A stretch of DNA of 64,000 nucleotides from the NCBI RefSeq assembly GCF_003943415.1, contig NZ_RJPK01000001.1, forward strand, positions 481,992 through 545,991, read 5' to 3'. This document shows positions 8,740 through 18,189 of this stretch, one piece after another. Below the pieces are notes generated by a model that ran no database searches, was not told where the DNA came from, and saw nothing but the letters and a program-made list of their open reading frames with translations. The number at the start of each line of letters is the position of its first letter. Within the stretch, counting starts at the first letter, position 1. A program made the position numbers and the translations under genes. The stretch comes from Streptococcus oralis (GTDB lineage: Bacteria > Bacillota > Bacilli > Lactobacillales > Streptococcaceae).

Positions 8740-11700
8740 TTCGTTCGGTTGAGCACTTGGCTCAGACTCACTTTGCACTTGCTTTTCTGTTGGTTGAGAA
8801 GCAGCTGTTTTACTTTCTTTCTCAGACTTAGATTGGCTATCAGTTTCACTTGCTTTTGAACGGAGTTCCTGGTTCAAGCTAATAATCTCTTTAGCTAGAG
8901 TGAGGAGACCTTCTTTATCACTGCTTTTGGCTGCAAGTTGATCAAATAGGGCATCAACACGTTCAAAGTCAGCATCGGATCCTTTGTTATCCTCTAAATA
9001 CTTGTGAAGAGAGAGCAAGACATTATAGAGTTTTTGGTAGATAATCACCGTTTGTGGATCTTGTTCTGCTTCTTTTTTCTCTCGTTGGATAGTCGCTGCA
9101 ATACGATTTAAAAGATCTTCAAGTTGTGTTTTAGCTTCGTCAAGGTCTGCATTTTCCTTTTCAGTAGCGGCTTTGATATTAGCTGCTTCTTCAGCTAGGG
9201 ATTGTTTGACACCATCTTCTTTGACACGTGCTAGGAGTTGAGCAGCTTTAGTTAGGAGAGCATCCACTTCTTCCTTCTTAACATGACTAACCCGCTCTTC
9301 TGGCATAAAATCACCGTAGAGTTCTTTTAGGAATTCATAGATGGCGGTCTTAGCAGTTTGACTATCTACTTTTTCCGTATCTAGAATAGTCTTACCAACT
9401 TTTGTAGAAACGGGTTCTTCTTTGAGAGCTTCTTCTACTTCTAACTTAGTTTGGTAAATAGTTGGGAATAACTTGTTCAAGTCGGTTGCTTTGAGGAAAG
9501 ATTGTGACTGGTAAAGTTCCCATGTCAACTTGGCAACACGGTTCCGAAGTTCTTCTCTCAAACGACCATCAGACACATGTTCGTAGAAGTACTTGATGTA
9601 CTCTACTGTTGTAACCCCTGTCCGATCTCGGAAATCTTGCAAGGCCTGCAGTTTCGCTTCAATCGCAGTCAACTCTGTCTCATCCTGTGCTAGTTTTGCT
9701 TCCTGCAAATGTACCAAAAGATCTTTCTTAGGCAAGCCATAAGTATCTGTATCCAGTGTATTGATCTTATCTACAAGGGCTTGATACTTCTTATCTAAAG
9801 GTGAAGTTTCAACCGGTGCCATACTTTGATCCACATGGATATACTGTTTATCAAAGAGATCCAAGGCTGCTAGGTATCCAGCAGTTGAGTTTGTTGCCAG
9901 TTTTTTCATATTTTCGGTGAATTGCCCCAAAGCAAGTTCAACCCGTCTCTGCATGATTGGCTGGTCTTTGTAGAGACTTCTGCTATCTGCTAACAGTTGA
10001 TCCACCTTAGATAGAACTGTTTGTTCATCAAATGCTCCAGGTTGATAGGCCGATTGTAGGGCCGGAATCTTATTTTTCAAAGCCACTTCATAGCCCTTGG
10101 TTTGAACCTTGATGTAGTGATTGTGGTCGCCGTGAGGAATCACAAAACTACCATTTTCTACTTGCAAACTATAAGGAGACACCCCATCACGTAGGGCAGT
10201 CGTATACAGTTCATTTAGGAAATCCAGTTCTGGGTTCCCAGTTTGGAGAGGAATACGAACATGTTCTTTTCGAACAGCATAGGGATGGATATGGGTTGGA
10301 TCATAGGCTTGATCCGGATTTCCAAAGACAAAGAATCCATTTGAAATGCGAATCGCTTCAAGCGGTACTCCGTAGGTCTGTGAGATATACTTGATTTTTT
10401 CTTCATCGCTAGCATCTCTTGAGAAACTTTCCACAGTCTTTGCAAGTGGTTGAACGTGCTGCGGCTGATGATTTTCTTTCAAGTGATCTTGGGCAGCTTT
10501 GATTTGGGCTGCAGTCAAGTCCTTCTTAAAGAAATAATGAGCGTGATCTCCATGAGAAACTACAAACCCTTGCTCATCTTCACTAATAACACGGTCAGCT
10601 GCAAAACCATGATCATGTTCTTCACCGTGGTGATGGTCATGCTCCTCTCCATCATGGTCATGATCTTCGTGGTTGGTATCCTGACTTCCATGGTTACCGT
10701 CTTGGTCATGATGATGATCTGGTTGAGCTGGATGTTCTGTTGGTTTGCTTGGATTTTCCAAAGGTGTTGGCTTCCCACCGTCGCTAGATAAAGGAATCAT
10801 ACGCGCAATCTTTTCTTCCAAGGCAGAAAGTTTTGTATATGGGATGAAATGATAGTGATTTCCGTGAGGAATCGCCACACCACTCGGCGTTCTACTTGAA
10901 ATCTTAGCAGGGTCAAAAATCAAGCCATCTGATTCAGCATAACGTTGACTACTTGGAAGAGCATAGAGCTGTTGCAATAGACTCTGAAGACTCTCAGCTT
11001 GATTACTTGGTGTTTCAGCCTGTTGACTTTGGTTGGTAGTTTGACCAGTTTCGTTTGGACTAGGACGATAGTTAGTCACACTCTGCTGAGTTCTAGTTCC
11101 AGAGAGGTAGGCTTGGGCAGCAGCTAATTCGCTAGCAGACAAGGAACTCTTTGGAATGTAGTGGTAATGTCCACCGTGAGGTACGATATAAGCATCTCCA
11201 GTATCCTCTATAATATCAGAAGGATTAAAGATGTAGCCATCATCAGTTGTATAGCGACCTTGAGATTGAGCAAGCGCCACTGCACTATTAGAAGTTGGTG
11301 CGTCGTGAGTATGGTCTTGTTTTTGGCGCTCAATTTCCTCCTTCGTACGAATATTATCAGCATGAGCCGCATCTTTAAGGTAGACATAATACTTACCATC
11401 AACCTTGATAATGTAGCCACCTTTGATTTCGTTGACAATATCAGCGTCTTTCAGTTGATAATTGGCATCTTTCATCAACAGTTCTTCGCTGAAAATCGCG
11501 TCAAAAGGAACTTTACCATTGTAATAATGGAAATGATCACCATGTGAAGTCACATAACCTTGATCGGTGATTTTCACGACAATTTGTTCAGCCTGAATAT
11601 CTTCTTTTTTGCTAACTTGATCTGGTGTCTGGGTCTCTGTTTTTTGAGAATCTTGCTTCCCATCGACATAAGACACACGGTTATTATCTTTGTTTCCTTC

Positions 11701-11784
11701 TACCTGGTGTTGGTTCAATGCATAGATGCAAAGGCTTAGGGAAAGGACAAGAGCCGATCCTGCTGCAAGGTATTTCTTCTTCAT
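8737..11784 (-). CDS. Histidine-triad (Pht) surface protein, long form
   Basis: A 1015-residue exported protein with a hydrophobic signal segment (residues about 4-22) and five HxxHxH triads at about residues 81, 202, 304, 409 and 549 (HGDHFH, HGGHYH, HGNHYH, HGDHAH, HGDHNH). A very histidine-rich stretch lies at about 355-392. The C-terminal 450 residues are helical and charged and end without an LPxTG signal. Pht proteins bind zinc and pass it to AdcAII; some also bind complement factors. Three ATGs occur close together; the third (11784) is chosen because GAGGAG lies 9 bp upstream. It follows adcAII by a few bases. The paralogue (PhtA, B, D or E) cannot be fixed. Confidence 0.92.
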   Translation of the reverse strand: MKKKYLAAGSALVLSLSLCIYALNQHQVEGNKDNNRVSYVDGKQDSQKTETQTPDQVSKKEDIQAEQIVVKITDQGYVTSHGDHFHYYNGKVPFDAIFSEELLMKDANYQLKDADIVNEIKGGYIIKVDGKYYVYLKDAAHADNIRTKEEIERQKQDHTHDAPTSNSAVALAQSQGRYTTDDGYIFNPSDIIEDTGDAYIVPHGGHYHYIPKSSLSASELAAAQAYLSGTRTQQSVTNYRPSPNETGQTTNQSQQAETPSNQAESLQSLLQQLYALPSSQRYAESDGLIFDPAKISSRTPSGVAIPHGNHYHFIPYTKLSALEEKIARMIPLSSDGGKPTPLENPSKPTEHPAQPDHHHDQDGNHGSQDTNHEDHDHDGEEHDHHHGEEHDHGFAADRVISEDEQGFVVSHGDHAHYFFKKDLTAAQIKAAQDHLKENHQPQHVQPLAKTVESFSRDASDEEKIKYISQTYGVPLEAIRISNGFFVFGNPDQAYDPTHIHPYAVRKEHVRIPLQTGNPELDFLNELYTTALRDGVSPYSLQVENGSFVIPHGDHNHYIKVQTKGYEVALKNKIPALQSAYQPGAFDEQTVLSKVDQLLADSRSLYKDQPIMQRRVELALGQFTENMKKLATNSTAGYLAALDLFDKQYIHVDQSMAPVETSPLDKKYQALVDKINTLDTDTYGLPKKDLLVHLQEAKLAQDETELTAIEAKLQALQDFRDRTGVTTVEYIKYFYEHVSDGRLREELRNRVAKLTWELYQSQSFLKATDLNKLFPTIYQTKLEVEEALKEEPVSTKVGKTILDTEKVDSQTAKTAIYEFLKELYGDFMPEERVSHVKKEEVDALLTKAAQLLARVKEDGVKQSLAEEAANIKAATEKENADLDEAKTQLEDLLNRIAATIQREKKEAEQDPQTVIIYQKLYNVLLSLHKYLEDNKGSDADFERVDALFDQLAAKSSDKEGLLTLAKEIISLNQELRSKASETDSQSKSEKESKTAASQPTEKQVQSESEPSAQPNE

Positions 11785-11797
11785 TTTCATCATCTCC

Positions 11798-12715
11798 TCA
11801 TTTTAATTCTTCTGCAAGAACATTCATGTTTTCTTCTAGATTTTCTAAGTAAGTTTTGTCATTTTCAGGATCTGCTTCTAAAGGATTGAGTGTCTTTAGG
11901 CTAACTCCTGTTGATTTGACCAAGGTCTCAGCGACTTTAGAAGAAGCATTGCTCTCAGTAAAGATGGTTTTAACCTTATAGGTCTTAACGAATTCCTGAA
12001 TTTCTGTTAGTTGTCTCGGACTTGGTTCTTGTTCAGGGGAAATCCCTGCTATACCAAGTTGTTTCAAACCAAAGCGTTTAGCGAGATAAGAAAAGGCTGT
12101 GTGTTGTGTAACAAAGGTCTTTTGACTCGCTTTTTCAAAAATAGGCTGGTACTTCTTAGTCAATTCTTGGGCTTTAGCGATAAAGTTTTTAGCATTCTTT
12201 TGATACGTTTCCTTATTAGAACTATCAATCTCCGAAAGTTTGTCAGCGATAATCTGAGCTTCTTCACCTGCTTTTTCTGGATCTAACCAAGTGTGAGGGT
12301 CGTAGAGTGTTTTTTCATCGATGCCGTCACCAGCTTCTACATCTTCTAAGCCCGGTACACGCTCCAAGGTCATTCCTTCAGAAGCTTCTAAAACTTTAAC
12401 TTTTGAGTTTTTCAAGTTAGGATCTAGGCTTCCAGCCCAAGATTCGAGCGTATGAGAATGGTAGACAAAGACATCTGCATCATAGATAGCAGCAATGTCA
12501 TTTGCTGACGGTTCAAAGGAGTGAATCCCACTACTTGACTGAATCATCCGTACGTCATTCAAGTCACCTGATACCTCTTTGACCATGGCATAGATTGGGT
12601 AAAAACTTGTTACAATCTTCATCCCTTTTGCTTCTTGTTTTTCTTTTTGGCTACATGCTCCTAAGACAAGAACCAAGAGACCTACCACTAATAATAGAAA
12701 TGTTCTTTTTTTCAT
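11798..12715 (-). CDS. adcAII: Zinc-binding lipoprotein AdcAII (Lmb)
   Basis: A 305-residue substrate-binding lipoprotein of an AdcCB zinc ABC transporter. Its signal peptide ends in the lipobox LGAC (Cys about 20). Metal ligands seen are three histidines in IHSFEPS, the FVYHSH region and TQHTAFSYL, and a glutamate in FTESNASS. A short flexible loop replaces the long His-rich loop of AdcA, which is why AdcAII rather than AdcA is called. It sits first in an operon with a pht gene under an AdcR-type box, as known for pneumococcal adcAII-phtD. The matching ATPase and permease are not in the window. Confidence 0.95.
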   Translation of the reverse strand: MKKRTFLLLVVGLLVLVLGACSQKEKQEAKGMKIVTSFYPIYAMVKEVSGDLNDVRMIQSSSGIHSFEPSANDIAAIYDADVFVYHSHTLESWAGSLDPNLKNSKVKVLEASEGMTLERVPGLEDVEAGDGIDEKTLYDPHTWLDPEKAGEEAQIIADKLSEIDSSNKETYQKNAKNFIAKAQELTKKYQPIFEKASQKTFVTQHTAFSYLAKRFGLKQLGIAGISPEQEPSPRQLTEIQEFVKTYKVKTIFTESNASSKVAETLVKSTGVSLKTLNPLEADPENDKTYLENLEENMNVLAEELK

Positions 12716-12724
12716 CGTTACTCC

Positions 12725-12789
12725 TTAACTAGTATTTAACCATTTAATTAACTAGTAAATAGTTTATCTTTATTTACACTATATGTCAA
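12725..12789 (-). promoter_or_regulatory. adcAII promoter with AdcR-type operator
   Basis: On the minus strand TTGACA (12784-12789), 17 bp, TAAACT (12761-12766). Directly downstream lies an 11/12 match (12748-12759) to the AdcR box TTAACYRGTTAA, with a half-site at 12725-12733. Binding there would block initiation when zinc is plentiful. Confidence 0.85.
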
Positions 12790-12810
12790 GATATTTTACA
12801 TATTTTCATG

Positions 12811-12848
12811 AAAAAAATGAGAACTAGAACTTACATTCTGTTCTCATT
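12811..12848 (-). terminator. Terminator of the second pht gene
   Basis: Minus-strand stem ATGAGAAC/GTTCTCAT with an inner AGAA/TTCT stem, followed by T7. Confidence 0.85.
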
Positions 12849-12910
12849 TTCGATTTTAACTTTTCTAGTTCTCCTATCCTGTTTTTAGGAGTTAGAAAAT
12901 GTTGTTACAA

Positions 12911-15469
12911 CTACTTACTCTCCCTTAACAAAGCCAATAATTTTTCAGCTTCTGCTATAATAGTATTGTTGTCCTGGGAGCCAAATAGCAGGTTATTTTT
13001 TAAGCCAGTGAGAGTTTCTTTGGCATTGGACTTGATAATGGGGTCTTGGATCTTTGCAAGTAGCTCTTCAGCCTCTCTCAGTTTTTCTTCAACCTTTTCA
13101 GTTTCAACCTGAGGTTCTTCTGGTTCCTCTGGTGATTCTTCTTCTGGCTCCTCAGTTGGTTTTGGAGATTCTGGTTTCTCACTTTGAGGCTTCTCTTCGC
13201 GTGGCTTTTCTTCCTCAGGTTTGTCTGTCCGAGGTTTCTCCTCTGATGGTTTTTCCGTTTGATTGGTATCAGCTTGACCATTTTGGTTTCTTTGAACATG
13301 ATCACTTGCATTGCCCCAACCACTATCTGAATGCGGACGTTCGTTTGGATGTTCGACATAGTACTTGACAGTCGCAAAGAGATCTTCTAGACTATACCCC
13401 TTAGGTGCCTCATAAAGTCCTTCGTCAAACCACTCAAATTTGATGTTATGGTAATGATCATAATGAGGAATGATTAAACTACCGTTTTTAACTTCCACGG
13501 TATGTTGGAGATTGTAAGGCATACGATCAAGCGGCACCTTTTTAGCTGCTTTCACGCGGTTGTAGATAGCTTCTGCTCCTTTAGCCTCCGTATTTCCTGG
13601 ATTCTGATGGTCTGTTGAAGGAGGAGTCAAACCTTTCTCTTTAGCATAAGCCTGGGCTGCCGCTCTTTCGGCTTCAGACAAACTATCTTTCTTAATCCAA
13701 TGACTATGGGTCATATGTGGAGCTACATAGGCATCCCCCTCATCACTGGTGATATCACGAGGATCAAAGATATAGCCATCTTCTGTTGTATACTTGCCTG
13801 CCAACTTGGCTACTTGAATCTCATCATCAGTGTAGGCAATTTGCGCATTTGGTTTTCCTAAACGTTCTGGATGACGAATCGGTGCTAGAAAGGCCAAGAT
13901 ATCATCCACCAACTTCACTTTATCACTTGAGTCATTATTGAGTCGTTCCAACAGTTTATCTAAAGCGTCAAAATCAGCTTGACGCCCTTTATTATCAAGT
14001 AAGTCTTGATGAACTGTTGCTAGTAAATCATAAGCCTTATTGTAAAATCCTTGATCACCAGATGGGAGGTTGGTTTTCCTAGCTCCTAGCTTATGAGACA
14101 AACTTTCTTGCTTGGCTAGTTTACTATCAATGGCTGCTGCTGTTTCTGCTGAAAGTTCCTTGGCAGAAATATAACGTGAGGCTCCATTCTCCTCAAATAC
14201 ATAGCCATCAGCTACTTTTCGAATCGCTTGTTTGACCAACTTTTTATCAATTGGATTGCTTGGAGCTGATTGAGGATTTGGTGTAGGTTGCGGACTTGGA
14301 CTAGGTTCTGGAGTCGGTTGTGGACTTGGTTCTTCTGGCCTTGAATCTGGTACCCAATGGTTCGAACGATAACGAAGAGGAATAATACGAGCGATTCGTT
14401 CTTCCAATTCAGACATTTGTTCATAAGGGATAAAGTGGTAATGGTTACCATGAGGGACAGCTACACCTCTGGCTGTGCGACTTGTGATTTGTGCTGGGTC
14501 GAAAACAAGGCCATCAGATTCTACGTGTCGTTGGCTGAGTGGCAAGGCATAAAGTTGTTTCAGAAGGCCATCAATATCCTCATCACTTTGACTTGCTTGG
14601 TTATCGTCGCTACTGTTGTTAGCTGTGTTCGTGTTCGTATAGCTGTTGCTTTGATTGTTATAGCTGTTGCCTTGATTATTATAGGATGGAGTCCATCTAT
14701 CTACATCGCTGCTAGCACTGTTGTTATTGGTACGGCGATAAGTAGGCATATTTGATTGGCCACTTCTACCAGATAGAAAGGCTTCTGCAGCAGCCAATTC
14801 GCTGGCAGACAAGTCACTCTTAGGAATATAGTGGAAGTGATTGCCATGAGGAACGATATAGGCATCACCTGTATCTTCTATGATATCAGAGGCATTAAAG
14901 ATATAACCATCATCTGTGGTGTAGCGTCCCTGTGAACGTGCCAAGGCTACCGCACCATCGTTTGCTGAAGTCCCTCTTTCACGATGCTGACTATGTTCTT
15001 GTTTTTGCCGATTGATTTCTTCTTTTGTACGGACATTATCCGCATGGGTTGCATCCTTAAGGTAAACATAGTATTTTCCATCTACCTTGATCACATAACC
15101 ACCCTTGATTTCACTGATAATATCCTCGTCCTTGAGCTGGTAGTTTGGATCCTTCATCAGCAACTCTTCACTGATGATAGCGTCATAAGGGACTTTGCCA
15201 TTATAGTAATGATAGTGGTCGCCATGCGAAGTGACATAGCCCATGTCTGTTATCTTGATGACGATTTGCTCCGCATTGATGCCTTCTTTCTTGCTGACTT
15301 CATCAGGAGTCAGATTCTCCGTTTTTTGTGCCGCCTGTTTTCCATCTATATAGGAAATACGATTATTTTCTTTGACTGTTCTAGCTTGATACAGTCCCAA
15401 CTCGTAAGAACAGACACTTAAAATTAAAGCTGCCGCAGAACCAGCAAGGTATTTTTTATTAATTTTCAT
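12911..15469 (-). CDS. Histidine-triad (Pht) surface protein, proline-rich tail
   Basis: An 852-residue exported protein starting MKINKKYLAGSAAALILS, with a lipobox-like LSVCS in the signal. Five HxxHxH triads are visible at about residues 81 (HGDHYH), 206 (HGNHFH), 338 (HGNHYH), 584 (HMTHSH) and 665 (HYDHYH). A repetitive Gln/Asn stretch sits at about 265-295 and a Pro/Glu/Lys-rich tail at about 745-810. The ATG at 15469 is used, since the 12 upstream in-frame codons are not family-like and AGAGAG lies 5 bp before it. It has its own AdcR-controlled promoter. The first ~350 residues are closely similar to the other pht product, so the two are paralogues. Confidence 0.92.
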   Translation of the reverse strand: MKINKKYLAGSAAALILSVCSYELGLYQARTVKENNRISYIDGKQAAQKTENLTPDEVSKKEGINAEQIVIKITDMGYVTSHGDHYHYYNGKVPYDAIISEELLMKDPNYQLKDEDIISEIKGGYVIKVDGKYYVYLKDATHADNVRTKEEINRQKQEHSQHRERGTSANDGAVALARSQGRYTTDDGYIFNASDIIEDTGDAYIVPHGNHFHYIPKSDLSASELAAAEAFLSGRSGQSNMPTYRRTNNNSASSDVDRWTPSYNNQGNSYNNQSNSYTNTNTANNSSDDNQASQSDEDIDGLLKQLYALPLSQRHVESDGLVFDPAQITSRTARGVAVPHGNHYHFIPYEQMSELEERIARIIPLRYRSNHWVPDSRPEEPSPQPTPEPSPSPQPTPNPQSAPSNPIDKKLVKQAIRKVADGYVFEENGASRYISAKELSAETAAAIDSKLAKQESLSHKLGARKTNLPSGDQGFYNKAYDLLATVHQDLLDNKGRQADFDALDKLLERLNNDSSDKVKLVDDILAFLAPIRHPERLGKPNAQIAYTDDEIQVAKLAGKYTTEDGYIFDPRDITSDEGDAYVAPHMTHSHWIKKDSLSEAERAAAQAYAKEKGLTPPSTDHQNPGNTEAKGAEAIYNRVKAAKKVPLDRMPYNLQHTVEVKNGSLIIPHYDHYHNIKFEWFDEGLYEAPKGYSLEDLFATVKYYVEHPNERPHSDSGWGNASDHVQRNQNGQADTNQTEKPSEEKPRTDKPEEEKPREEKPQSEKPESPKPTEEPEEESPEEPEEPQVETEKVEEKLREAEELLAKIQDPIIKSNAKETLTGLKNNLLFGSQDNNTIIAEAEKLLALLRESK

Positions 15470-15540
15470 CGAAACTCTCTTTCTTTTTGATATTTCTATT
15501 TGCAATTCATTTCTAAATTGCAGAAACTCCTTTCTATTAC

Positions 15541-15602
15541 TTAACTGGTTAATAGTTTACTCCTAAATTTGCAACTTGTCAAGGATTTTATGAACCAGTT
15601 AA
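15541..15602 (-). promoter_or_regulatory. pht promoter with two AdcR-type operators
   Basis: On the minus strand TTGACA (15577-15582), 17 bp, TAAACT (15554-15559). A perfect AdcR palindrome TTAACTGGTTAA (15541-15552) lies just downstream of the -10, and a second near-perfect copy (15591-15602, 11/12) lies upstream of the -35. Confidence 0.9.
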
Positions 15603-15681
15603 GTATTTTTCATTCTGCTCCACTACTTTTTCTTTAAAAGGTTTCATGTAATCAGCTTTCCTGAAATTTCTTTTAAAAATA

Positions 15682-15714
15682 CCAAAAAAAGTCCCTGCAA
15701 CTTAGTTACAGGGA
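15682..15714 (-). terminator. Terminator of ptsHI
   Basis: Minus-strand stem TCCCTGTAAC/GTTGCAGGGA (one G-T pair) with a TAA loop, followed by CTTTTTTT. Confidence 0.85.
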
Positions 15715-15722
15715 TCTTTCGA

Positions 15723-17456
15723 TTAATCAAAATTAACGTATTCTTTTTGAAGTTCAAGAACTTCTTCCATCGTTGAGCATTCTGTAAGGGCACGGTTTGC
15801 GTACTCTTCCATCTTAGCTGTGTCGAGTTTCTTCATCAAGCTACGTGTACGAAGTACAGATGTCGCTGACATAGAGAACTCATCCAAGCCCATTCCGACA
15901 AGAAGTGGAACAGCTTGTTGGTCACCAGCCATCTCACCACACATACCAGCCCATTTACCTTCAGCGTGAGCTGCTTTAATAACGTTGTTGATCAAACGAA
16001 GGATTGATGGGTTATATGGTTGGTAAAGGTATGAAACTTGTTCGTTCATACGGTCTGCTGCCATTGTGTATTGGATCAAGTCATTTGTACCAATTGAGAA
16101 GAAGTCAACTTCTTTCGCAAATTGATCTGCAAGCATGGCTGCTGCAGGGATCTCGATCATGATACCAACTTGGATATTGTCCGCAACTGCAACACCTTCA
16201 GCAAGAAGGTTTGCTTTTTCTTCGTCAAAGACTGCTTTAGCTGCACGGAATTCTTTCAAGAGCGCAACCATTGGGAACATGATACGCAATTGACCATGAA
16301 CAGATGCACGAAGAAGGGCACGGATTTGTGTGCGGAACATAGCATCTCCAGTTTCAGAAATAGAGATACGAAGGGCACGGAATCCAAGGAATGGGTTCAT
16401 TTCGTGAGGCATATCGAAGTAAGGAAGTTCCTTGTCTCCACCGATATCCATTGTACGAACGACAACAGGTTTACCGTTCATTCCTTCAAGTACAGCCTTG
16501 TAAGCTTCGTACTGCTCATCTTCTGTTGGGAAGTCTTGAGAATCCATGTACAAGAACTCTGTACGGTAAAGGCCAACAGCTTCAGCGCCATTGTCATTGA
16601 CACCTTCAACGTCTTTTGGAGTACCGATGTTGGCAGCCAATTCAAAGTGTTTACCATCAGCAGTCACTGTTTGTGCATCTTTCAAGAGTGCCCATTCAGC
16701 TTTTTGCTTCGCATAAGCTTCACCAGCAGCCTTGAATTCTGCTGCTTGCTCATCAGTTGGGTTGATAATAACCTCACCAGTGATACCGTTAACGGCAAGA
16801 ATGTCACCATCTTTAACGATTTCAGTGATGTTGTTTGTACCCAATACAGCAGCAATTTCAAGTGTACGTGCCATGATAGCTGAGTGGCTTGTACGTCCAC
16901 CGATGTTGGTTACAAAAGCTTTAACAAAGTTTTTGTCCAATTGAGCTGTATCAGAAGGAGTCAAGTCGTGCGCAATCACGATCACTTCTTCATTGATAGA
17001 AGCTGGGTTTGGCAATTTTTTACCAAGGAGGTTTGCCAATACACGTTTTGTCACGTCGCGGATATCCGCTGCACGTTCTTGCATGTATGGGTTGTCTTCC
17101 ATGCCCTCAAAGATAGTGATAAACATGTCTGTTACTTCTTTCAGACCTGCTTCTGCATTCACTTTCTTCGCACGGATTGTTTCCTTGATTTGGCTAATCA
17201 TTTCTGGGTCAGCAAGAACCATTAAGTGAGCGTCAAAAACTTGAGCTGCTTCTTCACCGAGCGTACCTACTGCTTTCTCACGGATAACAGAAAGCTCGTC
17301 TTGTGATGCTTTTAGAGCGACATCAAGGCGAGCTTCTTCTGCGTTTGTATCTTCGACTGTAACAGTCTCAAATGACAAATCCGGTTGAACGAGTAGATAT
17401 GCTTTTGCAACTGCAACACCATCAGATGCTGCGATTCCTTTAAGCATTTCTGTCAT
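15723..17456 (-). CDS. ptsI: PTS enzyme I
   Basis: A 577-residue phosphoenolpyruvate-protein phosphotransferase, the first step of the sugar PTS. It takes phosphate from PEP onto an active-site histidine (about His189, in [13 protein letters not shown]) and passes it to HPr. The C-terminal PEP-binding TIM barrel shows [10 protein letters not shown], a GGDKELPYF segment and GMCGEMAGD with the catalytic cysteine at about 502. It directly follows ptsH with 5 bp between them. Its products feed the Lac and Gat PTS systems in this window. Confidence 0.98.
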   Translation of the reverse strand: MTEMLKGIAASDGVAVAKAYLLVQPDLSFETVTVEDTNAEEARLDVALKASQDELSVIREKAVGTLGEEAAQVFDAHLMVLADPEMISQIKETIRAKKVNAEAGLKEVTDMFITIFEGMEDNPYMQERAADIRDVTKRVLANLLGKKLPNPASINEEVIVIAHDLTPSDTAQLDKNFVKAFVTNIGGRTSHSAIMARTLEIAAVLGTNNITEIVKDGDILAVNGITGEVIINPTDEQAAEFKAAGEAYAKQKAEWALLKDAQTVTADGKHFELAANIGTPKDVEGVNDNGAEAVGLYRTEFLYMDSQDFPTEDEQYEAYKAVLEGMNGKPVVVRTMDIGGDKELPYFDMPHEMNPFLGFRALRISISETGDAMFRTQIRALLRASVHGQLRIMFPMVALLKEFRAAKAVFDEEKANLLAEGVAVADNIQVGIMIEIPAAAMLADQFAKEVDFFSIGTNDLIQYTMAADRMNEQVSYLYQPYNPSILRLINNVIKAAHAEGKWAGMCGEMAGDQQAVPLLVGMGLDEFSMSATSVLRTRSLMKKLDTAKMEEYANRALTECSTMEEVLELQKEYVNFD

Positions 17457-17461
17457 TTTCC

Positions 17462-17725
17462 TTATGCCAATCCTTCTTTTTCCATAGTTTCAGTGATAGC
17501 AGCGATTGCGTCGTCAGCATCTGCACCTTCAGCTGAAATTGTAACGTCAGCACCTTGGCCAACACCAAGACTCATAACACCCATGATAGATTTAAGGTTT
17601 ACTGATTTACCTTTGTACTCAAGAGTGATATCTGAAGCAAATTTGCTAGCTGTTTGAACCAACAATGTTGCTGGACGTGCGTGAATACCTGTTTCTGCCA
17701 CTACGTGGAAATCTTTAGAAGCCAT
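17462..17725 (-). CDS. ptsH: PTS phosphocarrier protein HPr
   Basis: An 87-residue phosphocarrier. His15 (TGIHARPAT) is phosphorylated by enzyme I. Ser46 ([11 protein letters not shown]) is the site for HPr kinase/phosphatase; P-Ser-HPr is the CcpA co-repressor acting at cre sites like those in the lac locus here. Start ATG at 17725, preceded by an AAGGAG-type RBS. First gene of ptsHI with a strong promoter at 17788-17816. Confidence 0.98.
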   Translation of the reverse strand: MASKDFHVVAETGIHARPATLLVQTASKFASDITLEYKGKSVNLKSIMGVMSLGVGQGADVTISAEGADADDAIAAITETMEKEGLA

Positions 17726-17787
17726 AGTTTGACTCTCCTTTAAGTGTTTTCTTTTTGAGTTATATGTGATAACCCTTACAAGATTGT

Positions 17788-17816
17788 ATTATATCATCTT
17801 CAAGATAATTTTTCAA
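17788..17816 (-). promoter_or_regulatory. Promoter of ptsHI
   Basis: On the minus strand TTGAAA (17811-17816), a 17-bp spacer, and TATAAT (17788-17793). Confidence 0.8.
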
Positions 17817-18189
17817 GTATTTTATGGACTTTTACTGAAAATGAAATTACTTCTTTTTCTATTATAATGAGCACTCTAGCAATTAAATAGCATATCTAAA
17901 CACTAATTGTTCAAAAATGTTATCATCAAAATTCAATTTTCAAAGCTATTTTCTCTTAATATCAATCAGAAGACAATCCTAGTAAATAATGAAAAAATAA
18001 TACTATTTAGTTATAATTAATATAACTCAGCCAACCTATTATTTGAAAAGGCTTCATCAAATACTGAAATTCTAAAACCTACTCTTACCATCAACAGTAG
18101 AGAATTTATTCAATTTGCTACTTAAAGTAAAATAGGCTTGTAGCACCTAACAGTAAAAATGTAGATATATCTAAGTAGTATAAGTAGAA
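17817..18189. other. AT-rich intergenic stretch, nothing recognised
   Basis: About 370 bp between the ptsH promoter and the hydrolase gene. It is strongly AT-rich with frequent stops in every frame. I see no RNA motif, no clear promoter pair and no gene relic. Confidence 0.5.

Noticed and set aside
11161..11547. Long open frames antisense to the pht genes (also near 14984-15421)
   Set aside because: They mirror the repeated His/Tyr codons of the pht genes and have matching positions in both paralogues for that reason alone.
16122..16883. A 253-codon open frame antisense to ptsI
   Set aside because: It is a shadow of ptsI codon bias; the product has no recognisable domain and no RBS or promoter supports it.
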